Notes: generated by a model from the sequence alone, not told the origin. A DNA stretch of 64,000 bases from Saccharopolyspora kobensis (GCF_900108315.1 NZ_FNVB01000005.1:434001-498000); one strand, 5' to 3'; positions 53,518 through 62,056 are shown, counted from the first letter of the stretch. Numbers and translations are program-made.

Positions 53518-54666
53518 CTAGTTCAGCGGCTCCAGGTCGGCGTCCAGCGGGAGATCGGGTCGGCGCGCGTTGCTCACGATCGCCAGGTCGTGGGGATGGC
53601 GGCCGCTCGGCTGCCACTGCCCGCCGACCAGCGGAACGGTCGCGACGTTGAGGACCGGGCCGCGCGTCCAGTCCAGCGTCCCGGCGATCGTCTCCAGGCG
53701 GGCGGAGCCGATCGCGGCGGCCACCGATCCCGGATCGGTCGGGTCGTCGGCGCTGGCCAAGCAGTGCGCGGCGACCTCGAACAGCGCGTACGCCAGCCCC
53801 AGCGGCTGGAGCCACTGCCGACCCGTGCGCTGCTCGTAGGCCTCGGCCAGCTCGTCCGCGCGCATCCCGTCGAGCGAGGAGCGGTACGGGTGGCGGGGCG
53901 TCCAGTAGACGATCGTGGCCACCTTCGCGTCGGCCAACGAGCCCTGGAACGGGTAGGCGAGCCATCGCGAGCAGGTGATCAGGCGGGGCCGCAGACCGCG
54001 CTGCACCGCCTGCTCGTGGAACAGCGCCAGGTCCGCGCTCGTCGCGGTGCTCGTGACGATCTGCGCTCCCCCGGCCAGCAATTCCGTGATGTGCCGGTGG
54101 AAATCGGCCGCGGGCTCCCGGTACCCGGCGGGGACGATGACCTCGTGACCGCGCTCGACCGCGGTCGGAACGAACCGGTCGCGGGTCCAGGACCCCTGCG
54201 GGCCGTCGTTCCACACGCAGCCGACCCGCTGTTCGCGGCCGAGCACCTCCCACATCTCCGCGAAGGTCTCCGCGATGTCGTCGATGCCCCAGCTGAAGTG
54301 GTACGTCCACCGGAACGGGCGGTCAGCGGTCGCGCCCCGGCCGTAGTAGTAGACCTGCCACGGGAACGTGCTCGAAATGCACGGGGTCGCCATCTCCTCG
54401 CAGGTGTCGGCCACCGCCGGGAGCACCCGGGTACCGGCCAGCGTCACGACCACGTCGGCGTGCTCATCGCGGATCAGCTCCCGGGTCGCCTCCCGCGCCC
54501 GCCCCGGCTCGGAACGGCTGTCCCTGCTCACCAACCGCACCTCGCGCCCACCGATGCGGCGCAGCTTCGGCGCGAGCAGGTCCATCACGAACAGCAGCGG
54601 GCTGCCGAGCTCGGACAGCCGCCCGCTGCGCGCGACGACCGCTCCGACGGTGAGCGTGGACGGCAA
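53518..54666 (-). CDS. Type I periplasmic-binding-fold protein (AmiC/LivJ-like), no signal peptide
   Basis: The 382-residue product starts T-L-T-V-G-A-V-V-A-R-S-G, the first strand of ABC branched-chain amino acid or amide receptors, and keeps the family length. There is no signal peptide or lipobox, so it should be cytoplasmic, like the amide sensor AmiC. The TTG start follows G-A-A-G-A-A-G-rich leader DNA with AAAGG about 12 nt upstream. No permease genes are near. It may be a sensor rather than a transport component. Confidence 0.7.
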   Translation of the reverse strand: MPSTLTVGAVVARSGRLSELGSPLLFVMDLLAPKLRRIGGREVRLVSRDSRSEPGRAREATRELIRDEHADVVVTLAGTRVLPAVADTCEEMATPCISSTFPWQVYYYGRGATADRPFRWTYHFSWGIDDIAETFAEMWEVLGREQRVGCVWNDGPQGSWTRDRFVPTAVERGHEVIVPAGYREPAADFHRHITELLAGGAQIVTSTATSADLALFHEQAVQRGLRPRLITCSRWLAYPFQGSLADAKVATIVYWTPRHPYRSSLDGMRADELAEAYEQRTGRQWLQPLGLAYALFEVAAHCLASADDPTDPGSVAAAIGSARLETIAGTLDWTRGPVLNVATVPLVGGQWQPSGRHPHDLAIVSNARRPDLPLDADLEPLN

Positions 54667-54783
54667 TCTTCTTCACCTTTCGCGCGAACCGGGCACGGTC
54701 CACACCATGGCGCGCGCTCGGTCACGCCGCACGACCAGCCAGTTCCGTCCGGGTGAACGACGTCGCGTCACGGGCGCAGCGCT

Positions 54784-55839
54784 TCAGAACTCCACCAGCA
54801 CCTTCCCGCGGTTGCCCGAGCTGCTGGTGAAGATGCTCTGGTAGGCGGCCGGGATCGCGTCGATGCCGTGGTGGACGGTCTGGTCGTAGCGGATCTCCCC
54901 GCGCCGGATCAGGCCGCCGAGCTCCTCGTGCAGCGCGTTCCAGTTCGGCTCGGTGAACCACTCCAGGACGTAGATGCCGCGGATGGTGGTCTGCGGGTAC
55001 ATGATGTGCTGCAGCAGGCGCGGCCCGACGTCGTCACCGTAGACCTGGTTCGACCACTGCCAGCACACGGCGACCTGGCTGTGCAGGTTCAGGCAGGTGA
55101 ACGCGGCATCGGTGACAGCTCCGCCGAGGTTGTCGAAGTACTTGTCGACGCCGTCCGGTGCCGCGGCCCTGATGGCGGTGCGCACCTCGTCGACGGGATC
55201 GCCGTGCCGGTATTCGAGCACCGCGTCGAAGCCGAGCTCGCTCATGTAGGCCTTCTTCTCCGGCGAGGTGGTCGTGCCGACGACGCGGGCGCCCGCGCGC
55301 TTGGCGAGCTGACCGACCAGCGTCCCGATGCCGCCGGAAGCACCGCTGATCAGCACCGTGTCGCCGGGTTCCACCGTCAGGAACTTCGTCATGGTGCCCC
55401 ACGCCGTCATGCCTGCGCCGCCCAGCACTCCCAGAGCCGTCGAGAGCGGGAGCACGTCGTCGTAGTGCCGCGGGTCCAGCTTGCGGAAGGGCGGCACGAC
55501 CAGCGGGAACCTGCCCTCCCACAACGGCCCGCCCGCGCCGGTGCTGACCAGGTGGCTGCACCAGCCGCCCCAGCCCTGCACGAGATCGCCCACCTCGAAC
55601 CGCGCACGCGGGCCGGCCTGGACGACCTCCATGATCGAATCGGATCCAGCGGTCTCTCCGACCGGCAGGTTCAGGGTGATGCCCTGCTGGTAGGCCTCGA
55701 CGGAGACGTACTTGGTCTCCAGCAGCATCTCGTCGTCGGCGAGGTGGACCTCGACGTCCTCCACCGCCTTGCCGTAGATCCGGTCCACGTCCGGCACGCC
55801 GTCGACGTGCTCCCGGATGACCCACTTCTCGATCTTCAC
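54784..55839 (-). CDS. Zinc-free MDR-type NADP-dependent oxidoreductase
   Basis: The 351-residue product is a medium-chain reductase of the leukotriene B4 dehydrogenase/crotonyl-reductase-like group. The nucleotide motif I-S-G-A-S-G-G-I-G-T-L-V-G-Q and T-T-T-S-P-E-K specify NADP; no catalytic zinc Cys is seen. N-terminal residues K-I-E-K-W-V-I-R-E-H deviate from the usual start. GTG at 55839 follows GGAG. Probably an enone or enoyl reductase. Confidence 0.85.
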   Translation of the reverse strand: MKIEKWVIREHVDGVPDVDRIYGKAVEDVEVHLADDEMLLETKYVSVEAYQQGITLNLPVGETAGSDSIMEVVQAGPRARFEVGDLVQGWGGWCSHLVSTGAGGPLWEGRFPLVVPPFRKLDPRHYDDVLPLSTALGVLGGAGMTAWGTMTKFLTVEPGDTVLISGASGGIGTLVGQLAKRAGARVVGTTTSPEKKAYMSELGFDAVLEYRHGDPVDEVRTAIRAAAPDGVDKYFDNLGGAVTDAAFTCLNLHSQVAVCWQWSNQVYGDDVGPRLLQHIMYPQTTIRGIYVLEWFTEPNWNALHEELGGLIRRGEIRYDQTVHHGIDAIPAAYQSIFTSSSGNRGKVLVEF

Positions 55840-55988
55840 TCCGGCTCCTCTCCTCGGACTGAGCACCGGCGACACGGGTGGAGCCGGTGGCCGTCGGGTC
55901 AACTCTGCGGCTCGACGCGAACACCGGTGAAGACGCGCCCTCCCGGTTGCGCGTCCACAAGTGACTGATCGGTGCGGCTGGTGCGCGG

Positions 55989-56429
55989 TCAGCCGAGCTT
56001 GCCGTAGTCGGTGGCGCTCCAGTGCTCGGGCCGCATCCGGATGACGATGTAGTCCACCGCCATCCCCCGAGTGCTCTCCAGGTACTTCTCCACGTCCGCC
56101 GGTTCGAGGTAGCGGCGCGCCATCGCCTCGCGCACCCCGGAATCCACGTGCTCGTCGATGGCGACCACCGGGCCCTCCACGCTCACGTACCGCGGCGGCG
56201 ACGCCGGATCCTGCGCGCACAAGGTGAATCGCCCCGACTCGCGGATGAAGCGGGTCTTGAGGTTGGCCTGCCCGGTGATCACCGCGACGTCCCCGCCAGG
56301 CTGGTAGTCGTACCAGACCGGGGTCTGCAGCGGAGCTCGGTCACCACGCGAGTCGTGGACCGCGAGCACCCCGATCCACGGTTCGGCGAGAAAGGCCTCT
56401 CGTTCGGCGGCTGACATGGCGACGTCCAC
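55989..56429 (-). CDS. Pyridoxamine 5'-phosphate oxidase-like flavin/F420 protein
   Basis: The 146-residue product has the split-barrel PPOX fold: R-E-A-F-L-A-E-P-W-I-G-V-L-A-V, P-V-W-Y-D-Y and a T-R-F-I-R-E-S-G-R-F-T-L-C cofactor loop. Actinobacterial members often use F420. GTG at 56429 has AGGAGGG 5 nt upstream; the ATG 12 nt further in is an alternative. Substrate unknown. Confidence 0.82.
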   Translation of the reverse strand: MDVAMSAAEREAFLAEPWIGVLAVHDSRGDRAPLQTPVWYDYQPGGDVAVITGQANLKTRFIRESGRFTLCAQDPASPPRYVSVEGPVVAIDEHVDSGVREAMARRYLEPADVEKYLESTRGMAVDYIVIRMRPEHWSATDYGKLG

Positions 56430-56664
56430 GCGAACCCTCCTTGGGCGCCCGGTCCGGGCGAATAGCACGAGCCACTCACCGAACTGCCTACCGCGCGCGA
56501 GGTTCCGCTGCAGTTCCAACCGAACAAAGCACCCGCCCGTGGTTTCAGCGAGCCCCGCCCAGCAGGACGACGAGGACTGTGTTCCGGTACACCGACGAGC
56601 GCCGGGCGTGCGGCTGAGCGGCCGTCTCCGACTCGAACGGGGCCCCGGCGGGCAGTCCCGCGAC

Positions 56665-57195
56665 CTATTCGTCCATTGTGGATTCCGATGGTGCCGGGCG
56701 GGCGCGCTGCCTGCGCCAGGTGGTGACCATCGCGACCACCGACGCCGAGAACAGCGCGGCGAACAGCAAGATCAGCGGGTTCACGAAGGCGGGCACCGAT
56801 TCGTAGCCGCGGCAGCCGGTGTCACTCAGCGGCCAGTCGATGATCGGGTGATTGTCCAGGAGGTCGTCGCTGAGGGTGCACGGATCGTCGGCGTCCAACC
56901 TGAAGGAGGTCGCCATCCTGGTCATCCCGTAGCCGACGGTGGCCGCGCAGAGCAGTGCGGAGCCGATGCCGAGCCGCGCCCAGAGCCCGGGCAGGCGCCC
57001 GGCGCCCGGGGATTCCCGGACGGCGGTGACGATGACGCTGATGAGGCAGCCGACACCGATGGGGAGCAGCAGCCACCAGGTGCTCACGACGAGGAGGACG
57101 GCGACGAACGCGACCGCCAGAACGGATTCCACGGTCAGCAACCTATCCACGATCACGGACACCGCGGAGCCGAACGGGAGCAGGCGCTGCCGCAC
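56665..57195 (-). CDS. Membrane protein, unknown
   Basis: The product of up to 176 residues has about four hydrophobic helices (near 24-42, 43-60, 75-93, 138-158) and a loop with two cysteines (C-T-L-S-D and T-G-C-R-G) that may form an external disulfide. The GTG at 57195 lacks a well placed ribosome site; GTG codons inside, such as that before E-S-V-L, are alternatives. Confidence 0.55.
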   Translation of the reverse strand: MRQRLLPFGSAVSVIVDRLLTVESVLAVAFVAVLLVVSTWWLLLPIGVGCLISVIVTAVRESPGAGRLPGLWARLGIGSALLCAATVGYGMTRMATSFRLDADDPCTLSDDLLDNHPIIDWPLSDTGCRGYESVPAFVNPLILLFAALFSASVVAMVTTWRRQRARPAPSESTMDE

Positions 57196-57283
57196 TCCGC
57201 CTGCGCGGAGCCACCGCCGGCCGCCGACCCGCCCACGAAGCGGAAAAACCGGCGAAACACCTGTTCAGGAAACAGGCCGGAAG

Positions 57284-57357
57284 TGCCCCCGGTCGGGTTC
57301 GAACCGACACTTGGACGATTTTAAGTCGTCTGCCTCTGCCAGTTGGGCTACGGGGGC
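57284..57357 (-). tRNA. tRNA with anticodon UAA (Leu-type codon UUA), short variable arm
   Basis: The reverse strand gives a 74-nt cloverleaf: acceptor GCCCCCG/CGGGGGC, D arm with GCCC...GGC, anticodon stem GACGA/TCGTC with loop CTTAAAA, and T arm GTCGG-TTCGAAC-CCGAC. The anticodon is UAA, decoding UUA leucine. The variable arm is only about 5 nt, whereas bacterial tRNA-Leu normally has a long arm. The 3' CCA is not encoded. Confidence 0.88.
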
Positions 57358-57448
57358 CGGTGGTCGGCGCGGGGCCGACCGCACCACTACGACGCAGGAG
57401 TGCCCTGATCGGTTCCCGGTTCCGGTAATTCGCACCTGGTCGGTTGGT

Positions 57449-58576
57449 TCACCAACGGCCCCACCCGCCGGGCGCTGCCGCCAGGAGCTCCTGGAAGCGG
57501 GTTCGGACCCAGTCGTGGACGGCGGTGGAGACCGCGGTCGAATCCGCGCGGTGCTCGAACCAGCGCCAGTCGCAGTTGACGTTGACCTCCAGGAACACCC
57601 AGTCGTCGCTGACTCCCAGCAGGTCGAAGCCCGCCACGCTCAGGCCCCAGTTCCGGCACAGCTCGAGCAGGCGCTCGGACAGCTGCTCGGGGACCTCCGC
57701 CGGTTCGACCACCACCGAGTCCGGGTCGACCCACAGCTGCGCCGGGTCCAGCTTCTGCACCTCGAAGCCGATCGTGCGCTCGCCGACCACGAAGACGCGC
57801 AGCTCGCGGTCCGCCTCGACGTACTGCTGCACCAGCACCGGCGCCGGTTCGCGGGTCTCGCCGGAGCGGCGGATGTCCAGCGGCTGCGGGAACAGCCCGC
57901 GCAGCGCGCCGGGCTCGGGTTCGAGCAGGTGGTGGCCGGCCGTCTTGACGATGCAGCGGCCACCGCCGGGGCGGCTGCGGCCGGGCATCGTGGTCACCGC
58001 GGTGCGGGGCACCCGCAGGCCGACCGCGGCCGCGTCCTGCAGCTGGGTGAGCCGGTCGAGGTGCTCGCTCACGCGCACCGAGTTGACCCGGTCCCAGTCG
58101 TCGCGGCAGGACAGCCAGTTGGCCACCGCCCGCCACTGCTCGCGGACGTAGGCGCCGTGCACGGTGGTCGGATCGGCGGGCACCGCGTCGATGTCGAAGT
58201 GCCGCCGCCAGACCAGCAGCGGGCGCAGCAGCCAGCGCTGGAACTCGATCAGTGGCGTGTCGGTGTAGATGGTCAGCGGCAGGTCAAGGCAGCGATCGGC
58301 GTCGATGCGGACCATGCGGATGTCGTGCTCGGCCAGCGCCAGCGAGAGCTGGTTCATCTCCATGTCCGCGGCGCGGGCCAGCACCAGCACGCACGGCACC
58401 GGATCGCCCGGCTCGTCGACGACCATGTCCGCGCCGAACATCCGCTCCTGGAAGTCCAGCGGGGTGTCGGGGGCGCGGAAGAAGTAGTCCTGGCCCTGCA
58501 GCAGCATCGGCGTGGGGCGCAGCGACGGCTCGGAGAAGCCCCCGGAGTCGGTGGGCTGCCCCTCGGCCGATGCCAT
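57449..58576 (-). CDS. MvdD-like ATP-grasp enzyme (possible peptide maturase)
   Basis: The 375-residue product has an N-terminal region with D-A-D-R-C-L-D-L-P and a W-L-L-R-P segment, like the pre-ATP-grasp part of MvdC/MvdD and TgmB. The ATP-grasp domain follows with G-R-C-I-V-K-T as the nucleotide lysine, P-V-L-V-Q-Q-Y-V-E-A-D-R-E-L-R and W-V-F-L-E-V-N-V-N as the metal-binding Glu/Asn strand. MvdD-type enzymes form ester or amide crosslinks in graspetides. It starts 2 nt after the stop of a 42-codon peptide gene. Confidence 0.8.
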   Translation of the reverse strand: MASAEGQPTDSGGFSEPSLRPTPMLLQGQDYFFRAPDTPLDFQERMFGADMVVDEPGDPVPCVLVLARAADMEMNQLSLALAEHDIRMVRIDADRCLDLPLTIYTDTPLIEFQRWLLRPLLVWRRHFDIDAVPADPTTVHGAYVREQWRAVANWLSCRDDWDRVNSVRVSEHLDRLTQLQDAAAVGLRVPRTAVTTMPGRSRPGGGRCIVKTAGHHLLEPEPGALRGLFPQPLDIRRSGETREPAPVLVQQYVEADRELRVFVVGERTIGFEVQKLDPAQLWVDPDSVVVEPAEVPEQLSERLLELCRNWGLSVAGFDLLGVSDDWVFLEVNVNCDWRWFEHRADSTAVSTAVHDWVRTRFQELLAAAPGGWGRW

Positions 58577-58578
58577 GG

Positions 58579-58707
58579 TCAGTCGTCCTTCTTCCGGAAG
58601 ACCTTGGCCGCCTCGCGGTAGTCGGCCGCGAAATCGGCGAGCGGACCCTCCTCGACCGCGCCGCTGCGCAGCAGCGCAGCCAGTTCCTTCAGCGTCAAGG
58701 GATTCAC
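58579..58707 (-). CDS. Short peptide upstream of ATP-grasp enzyme, possible precursor
   Basis: A 42-codon frame from GTG at 58707 (or 39 codons from TTG at 58698, which has AAGGGG 8 nt upstream) ends 2 nt before the ATP-grasp start. The peptide begins with an amphipathic L-K-E-L-A-A-L-L-R stretch and ends with a charged region, R-E-A-A-K-V-F-R-K-K-D-D, rich in Lys, Asp and Glu. That is the kind of side-chain set used for graspetide amide crosslinks, but no known precursor motif is seen. It could instead be an accessory or regulatory peptide. Confidence 0.6.
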   Translation of the reverse strand: MNPLTLKELAALLRSGAVEEGPLADFAADYREAAKVFRKKDD

Positions 58708-58733
58708 CCCTTCCCCCGCATGACGCACCCATT

Positions 58734-58747
58734 TAGGTGAACACCTA
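58734..58747. promoter_or_regulatory. Operator candidate TAGGTG-AA-CACCTA
   Basis: A 6+6 inverted repeat lies 27 bp upstream of the peptide gene start. A TTGACA on the reverse strand lies further upstream (about 58775-58780), without a clear -10. It is a plausible control site of the peptide/ATP-grasp operon. Confidence 0.45.
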
Positions 58748-58832
58748 GGCACAGTCTTCGATTACTCGCTACGGGCTGTCAAGAGTAGCTGATCAACAAG
58801 TAGCCCGCGCGGAGCAGAACATCAGCGCAAGA

Positions 58833-58862
58833 AAGCCGCGTGCCGGCTGCGACACGCGGCTT
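58833..58862 (-). terminator. Terminator of ndh
   Basis: The arms AAGCCGCGTG (58833-58842) and complement (58853-58862) lie 22 bp beyond the ndh stop; the leftward RNA continues with UCUU. Confidence 0.7.
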
Positions 58863-58884
58863 CGTCGCTGTTGCTCCCGGCCGA

Positions 58885-60207
58885 TCAGCTCTCCGCAGCC
58901 CGCTCGAAGGCGGCCCGCGGGTTCTCGATCTGACCCATGGACACCACTTCCCGCTTGAACAGGAAGGCCAGCGTCCAGTCGATGATGATGCGCAGCTTGC
59001 GGTTGAACGTGGGCATCCGGCTCACGTGGTACGAGCGGTGCATGAACCACGCCACGAAGCCCTTGGCCTTGAAGCCGTAGACGTCGGCGACGCCCTTGTA
59101 CAGCCCCATGCCCGCGACCGAACCGGCGTAGGCGTGCCGGTACTCGCTGGTCTTCTTGCCGCGCAGCGTCGACAGCACGTTCTTCGCCAGCTGGTTGGCC
59201 TGCCGCACCGCGTGCTGGGCCGACGGGGCGCAGGTCGCGCCGGGGTTCTCGTCGGTCTTCGACAGGTCCGGCACCGCGGCGCAGTCACCGGCGGCCCAGA
59301 CGCCCGGCAGGCCCTCGACCTGCAGGTGCGCGCTGGCCTTGACCCGGCCGCGCTCGTCGAGCGGGAGGTCGCTGTTCTTCAGCACCGGGTTGGCCTTGAC
59401 GCCCGCGTTCCACACCAGCGTGTCGGTGTCGAACTCGGTGCCGTCGGACAGCACCGCGTGGCCGCCCTCCACCGACTTCAGGAAGGTGTTCAGGTAGACC
59501 TTGATGCCGCGCTCTTCGAGGGCGTTGACGACGTAGACGCCCATCTTCTCGCTGACCTCGGGCATCACCCGGCCGGCGGCCTCGACGAGCACCCAGGACA
59601 TGTCGTCGGCCTTGATGTTGTCGTAGTAGCGCGTCGCGAAGCGGGCCATGTCCTCCAGCTCCGCCAGCGCCTCGACACCGGCGAAGCCGCCGCCGACGAA
59701 GGTGAAGGTCAGCAGCCGCTTGCGCAGCTCCTCGTCGTCGGTGTTGGCGGCGGCGTCCATCTTGCCCAGCACGTGGTTGCGCAGGTAGGTCGCTTCGCCG
59801 ACGGTCTTGAGCCCGATGCCCTCCTCGGCGAGGCCGGGGATCGGCAGCAGTCGGGAGACCGAACCCAGCGCCACGACGAGCACGTCGTAGCCGATCTGCT
59901 CGGAACCCGTCTGCGGGTTGTCGACCGTGACGACCTTCTGGTCGTGATTGATCTCGGTGACAGCGGCGGTGACCACGTGGCACCGCTTCAACACTCGTCG
60001 CAGTGGCGCTACCACGTGGCGGGGCTCAACGTTGCCCGCTGCCGCTTCCGGGAGGAAGGGCTGGTAGGTCATGTGCGGCTGAGGATCGACGACCGTCACG
60101 GAGGCTTCCCGGCGCCCCAGCTTCTTCTGCAGCTGAAGTGCCGTGTACATGCCGACGTAACCGCCGCCGAGGATGAGAATCCGCGTGGGATCGGATTTAC
60201 CAGCCAT
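58885..60207 (-). CDS. ndh: Type II NADH dehydrogenase
   Basis: The 440-residue flavoprotein passes electrons from NADH to menaquinone without pumping protons. It has the FAD motif I-L-I-L-G-G-G-Y-V-G-M-Y, the NADH motif T-F-V-G-G-G-F-A-G-V-E, the A-A-G-D-C-A-A motif and the C-terminal amphipathic region (W-T-L-A-F-L-F-K-R-E-V-V) that attaches it to the membrane. Length matches mycobacterial Ndh. Confidence 0.9.
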   Translation of the reverse strand: MAGKSDPTRILILGGGYVGMYTALQLQKKLGRREASVTVVDPQPHMTYQPFLPEAAAGNVEPRHVVAPLRRVLKRCHVVTAAVTEINHDQKVVTVDNPQTGSEQIGYDVLVVALGSVSRLLPIPGLAEEGIGLKTVGEATYLRNHVLGKMDAAANTDDEELRKRLLTFTFVGGGFAGVEALAELEDMARFATRYYDNIKADDMSWVLVEAAGRVMPEVSEKMGVYVVNALEERGIKVYLNTFLKSVEGGHAVLSDGTEFDTDTLVWNAGVKANPVLKNSDLPLDERGRVKASAHLQVEGLPGVWAAGDCAAVPDLSKTDENPGATCAPSAQHAVRQANQLAKNVLSTLRGKKTSEYRHAYAGSVAGMGLYKGVADVYGFKAKGFVAWFMHRSYHVSRMPTFNRKLRIIIDWTLAFLFKREVVSMGQIENPRAAFERAAES

Positions 60208-60542
60208 GCTTCACATGGTCGCACCACGGACCGTGTTCGCGCTGCGCCGACCCCCCTTAATGTGACGCCAGTCGCGGGTGGCTTCGATCACGGTCAACGC
60301 GCAGTACGCGGTCAAACGCGCTGTGTACGCACCCTGGAGGGGTGGTGTGCGGTGGCGTCACGACGACACCACCGAGGTGTCATGAGGGCTGGTTCCAGCC
60401 ACCCTACCGAATCTTGAGCCGCAATGCCCAAACTCAATCGGATATGTCCGATTCCCCCGGATCCGTTCACCGGACGTTCACCCCGCCCGATCAGCGATAA
60501 GGCCGCAACGCGATCCCGGAAAGCCAATCGCGCCTTTCGCCG
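60208..60542. other. 335-bp intergenic region upstream of ndh
   Basis: This region holds the ndh promoter and the 3' side of the leftward toxin gene. Visible items are a perfect palindrome AATCGGA-TATG-TCCGATT (60436-60453), a GGTGGTGT...ACACCACC inverted repeat (about 60341-60372) and a GGCTGG-TT-CCAGCC hairpin (about 60385-60398). None matches a known riboswitch I can support. No small gene is convincing. Confidence 0.5.
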
Positions 60543-60977
60543 CTAGACGTGGTGGACGACGACTCGTTCGTGCTTTGGTCGTTCCGGTTCGTCGACCAGT
60601 TGATTCAGATCGTCCGGGTCGCTGGTCAGGATCACAACCGGGCGCGCGAGTTCCAGGGCCGTCGCCGCGACGACTGCGTCGATCGCGCAGCGATGGCCCG
60701 ACATTCCCGTGGCACAGAGCAGTTCTCCGGCTGCGCGGGCGATTTCGGCCGACACGGGCACGATGGTGATGCGCGAGAGCACTCGGTGCGCCAACGCGTC
60801 CCGGCCGCCGCCGCGGAGCACTTCGGTCAGGGTGATCGCACTCGCCACCACCCGAGCTCGCCGTGCCCGTGCGACCTCCAGGTACGACCGCGCCCGCGCA
60901 TCTCCGCTCGCCAGCTTCGACAGCCCCTCGCTGTCCAGCACCAGCGTGCCGCCAGCCGCTACTCGGTGTCCGGCCAT
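60543..60977 (-). CDS. PIN-domain toxin (VapC-like)
   Basis: The 144-residue product has the PIN nuclease acidic set: Asp in L-V-L-D-S-E-G, Glu in L-T-E-V-L-R, Asp in A-I-D-A-V-V-A and Asp residues in T-S-D-P-D-D-L. VapC toxins cut tRNA or rRNA. The gene overlaps the antitoxin gene by 19 bp, as is usual for TA pairs. Confidence 0.85.
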   Translation of the reverse strand: MAGHRVAAGGTLVLDSEGLSKLASGDARARSYLEVARARRARVVASAITLTEVLRGGGRDALAHRVLSRITIVPVSAEIARAAGELLCATGMSGHRCAIDAVVAATALELARPVVILTSDPDDLNQLVDEPERPKHERVVVHHV

Positions 60978-61339
60978 GCCGCCCGCGCCTCCGCCAGGAG
61001 TTCTTCCGGAACCTGACCGTGTTCCGCGTCGAGCAGGCCGGACAGTTCGGCCAGCAGGTCCAGTTCGAGCTGTCTGGCCACCGCGTCCGTCACGTACTGG
61101 CTGAACGCACCGCGGCCCACCCGGCTTTGCACTGCGGCCGTCAGCTCCTCGGGCATCGACACGCTGACCTTCCGCGCACGCCCCAGCGACCGCACGTTGC
61201 TCGACGAGCCCGCCGACGCGGCGTCGTCCTGTGCGGGCTCGTCGAACTCGCGATACTGGCTCAACAGCAGAGCCAACCGCTCGGTGAAATCCCTCCCCCG
61301 CTCAAGCCCGCCCGCGGGATCGTTCGGCAACGCACTCAT
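60959..61339 (-). CDS. Ribbon-helix-helix antitoxin of the PIN toxin
   Basis: The 126-residue product has a central RHH/CopG-like segment (R-K-V-S-V-S-M-P-E-E-L-T-A-A-V then F-S-Q-Y-V-T-D-A-V) and an acidic C-terminus that would wrap the toxin. The N-terminal 55 residues are longer than in most VapB proteins. It is probably the autorepressor of the pair. Confidence 0.8.
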   Translation of the reverse strand: MSALPNDPAGGLERGRDFTERLALLLSQYREFDEPAQDDAASAGSSSNVRSLGRARKVSVSMPEELTAAVQSRVGRGAFSQYVTDAVARQLELDLLAELSGLLDAEHGQVPEELLAEARAAWPDTE

Positions 61340-61430
61340 GACGAGGATGCTACCGACGGTGGTAACTCCGCCGCCACCTGCGAAGAGGCCGCGGAACGAA
61401 ATTCACTCCAGCGTGTTGCCGAACCTCGGA

Positions 61431-62012
61431 TCAGGCCTCCGCCGCCACGCGCTCCAGGCGGGCGCGGTAGTCCGCCCACCAGGCCTTGTCGGCCGGCGGC
61501 ATGTTCTCGTTGCCGTTGACCATGCCGACTTCACCGTCGATGAGCTCGCGGACGATGTCGGCGTGCCCGGCGTGCCGGTCGGTTTCGGCGATCACGTGCA
61601 CCAGGATCCGGTGCAGCGTCGCCTCGTTCCGGTCGGCGGGCCACCACGGCACCCGGCCCCTCGCGTCCAGCTCCAGGGCCTCGATCGTGGCGTCCGAGTG
61701 CGCCCACGCCCGGTGGTAGAAGTCGACGACCCACTCGCGCGACTGGTCGGCGGTCGCCCACATGTCGGCGTTGAGCTCGGCGTCCTCGGCCAGCCAGGGC
61801 AGCGGCTCCGGGAACGGCCGGTCGAACACGACGCCGAAGTACCCGGCCTCCATGCTGGCGACGTGCTTGACCAGGCCGAGCAGGTTGGTGCCCGTGGGCG
61901 TCAGCGGGCGGCGGACGTCGTACTCGGAGAGGCCGTCGAGCTTCCACAGCAGCGCTTCGCGGCCGGATTTCAGGTAGCGCACCAGGTCGGCCTTCGGATC
62001 GAATCCCGTCAT
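61431..62012 (-). CDS. DinB-family protein (mycothiol transferase-like fold)
   Basis: The 193-residue four-helix product has L-V-K-H-V-A-S-M-E near 48 and H-V-I-A-E-T-D-R-H-A-G-H-A-D near 143, supplying the three His of the DinB metal site. In actinobacteria many DinB proteins are mycothiol-dependent S-transferases; this one matches that group (DUF664). Substrate unknown. Confidence 0.85.
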   Translation of the reverse strand: MTGFDPKADLVRYLKSGREALLWKLDGLSEYDVRRPLTPTGTNLLGLVKHVASMEAGYFGVVFDRPFPEPLPWLAEDAELNADMWATADQSREWVVDFYHRAWAHSDATIEALELDARGRVPWWPADRNEATLHRILVHVIAETDRHAGHADIVRELIDGEVGMVNGNENMPPADKAWWADYRARLERVAAEA

Positions 62013-62056
62013 GCCGCGGAATCTGCCACGGCGGTCCGACAACCACCAGACCCGGA

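Noticed and set aside
57284..57357. tRNA gene as an integration site of a genomic island
   Set aside because: No integrase gene and no direct repeat of the tRNA 3' end were found within the window.
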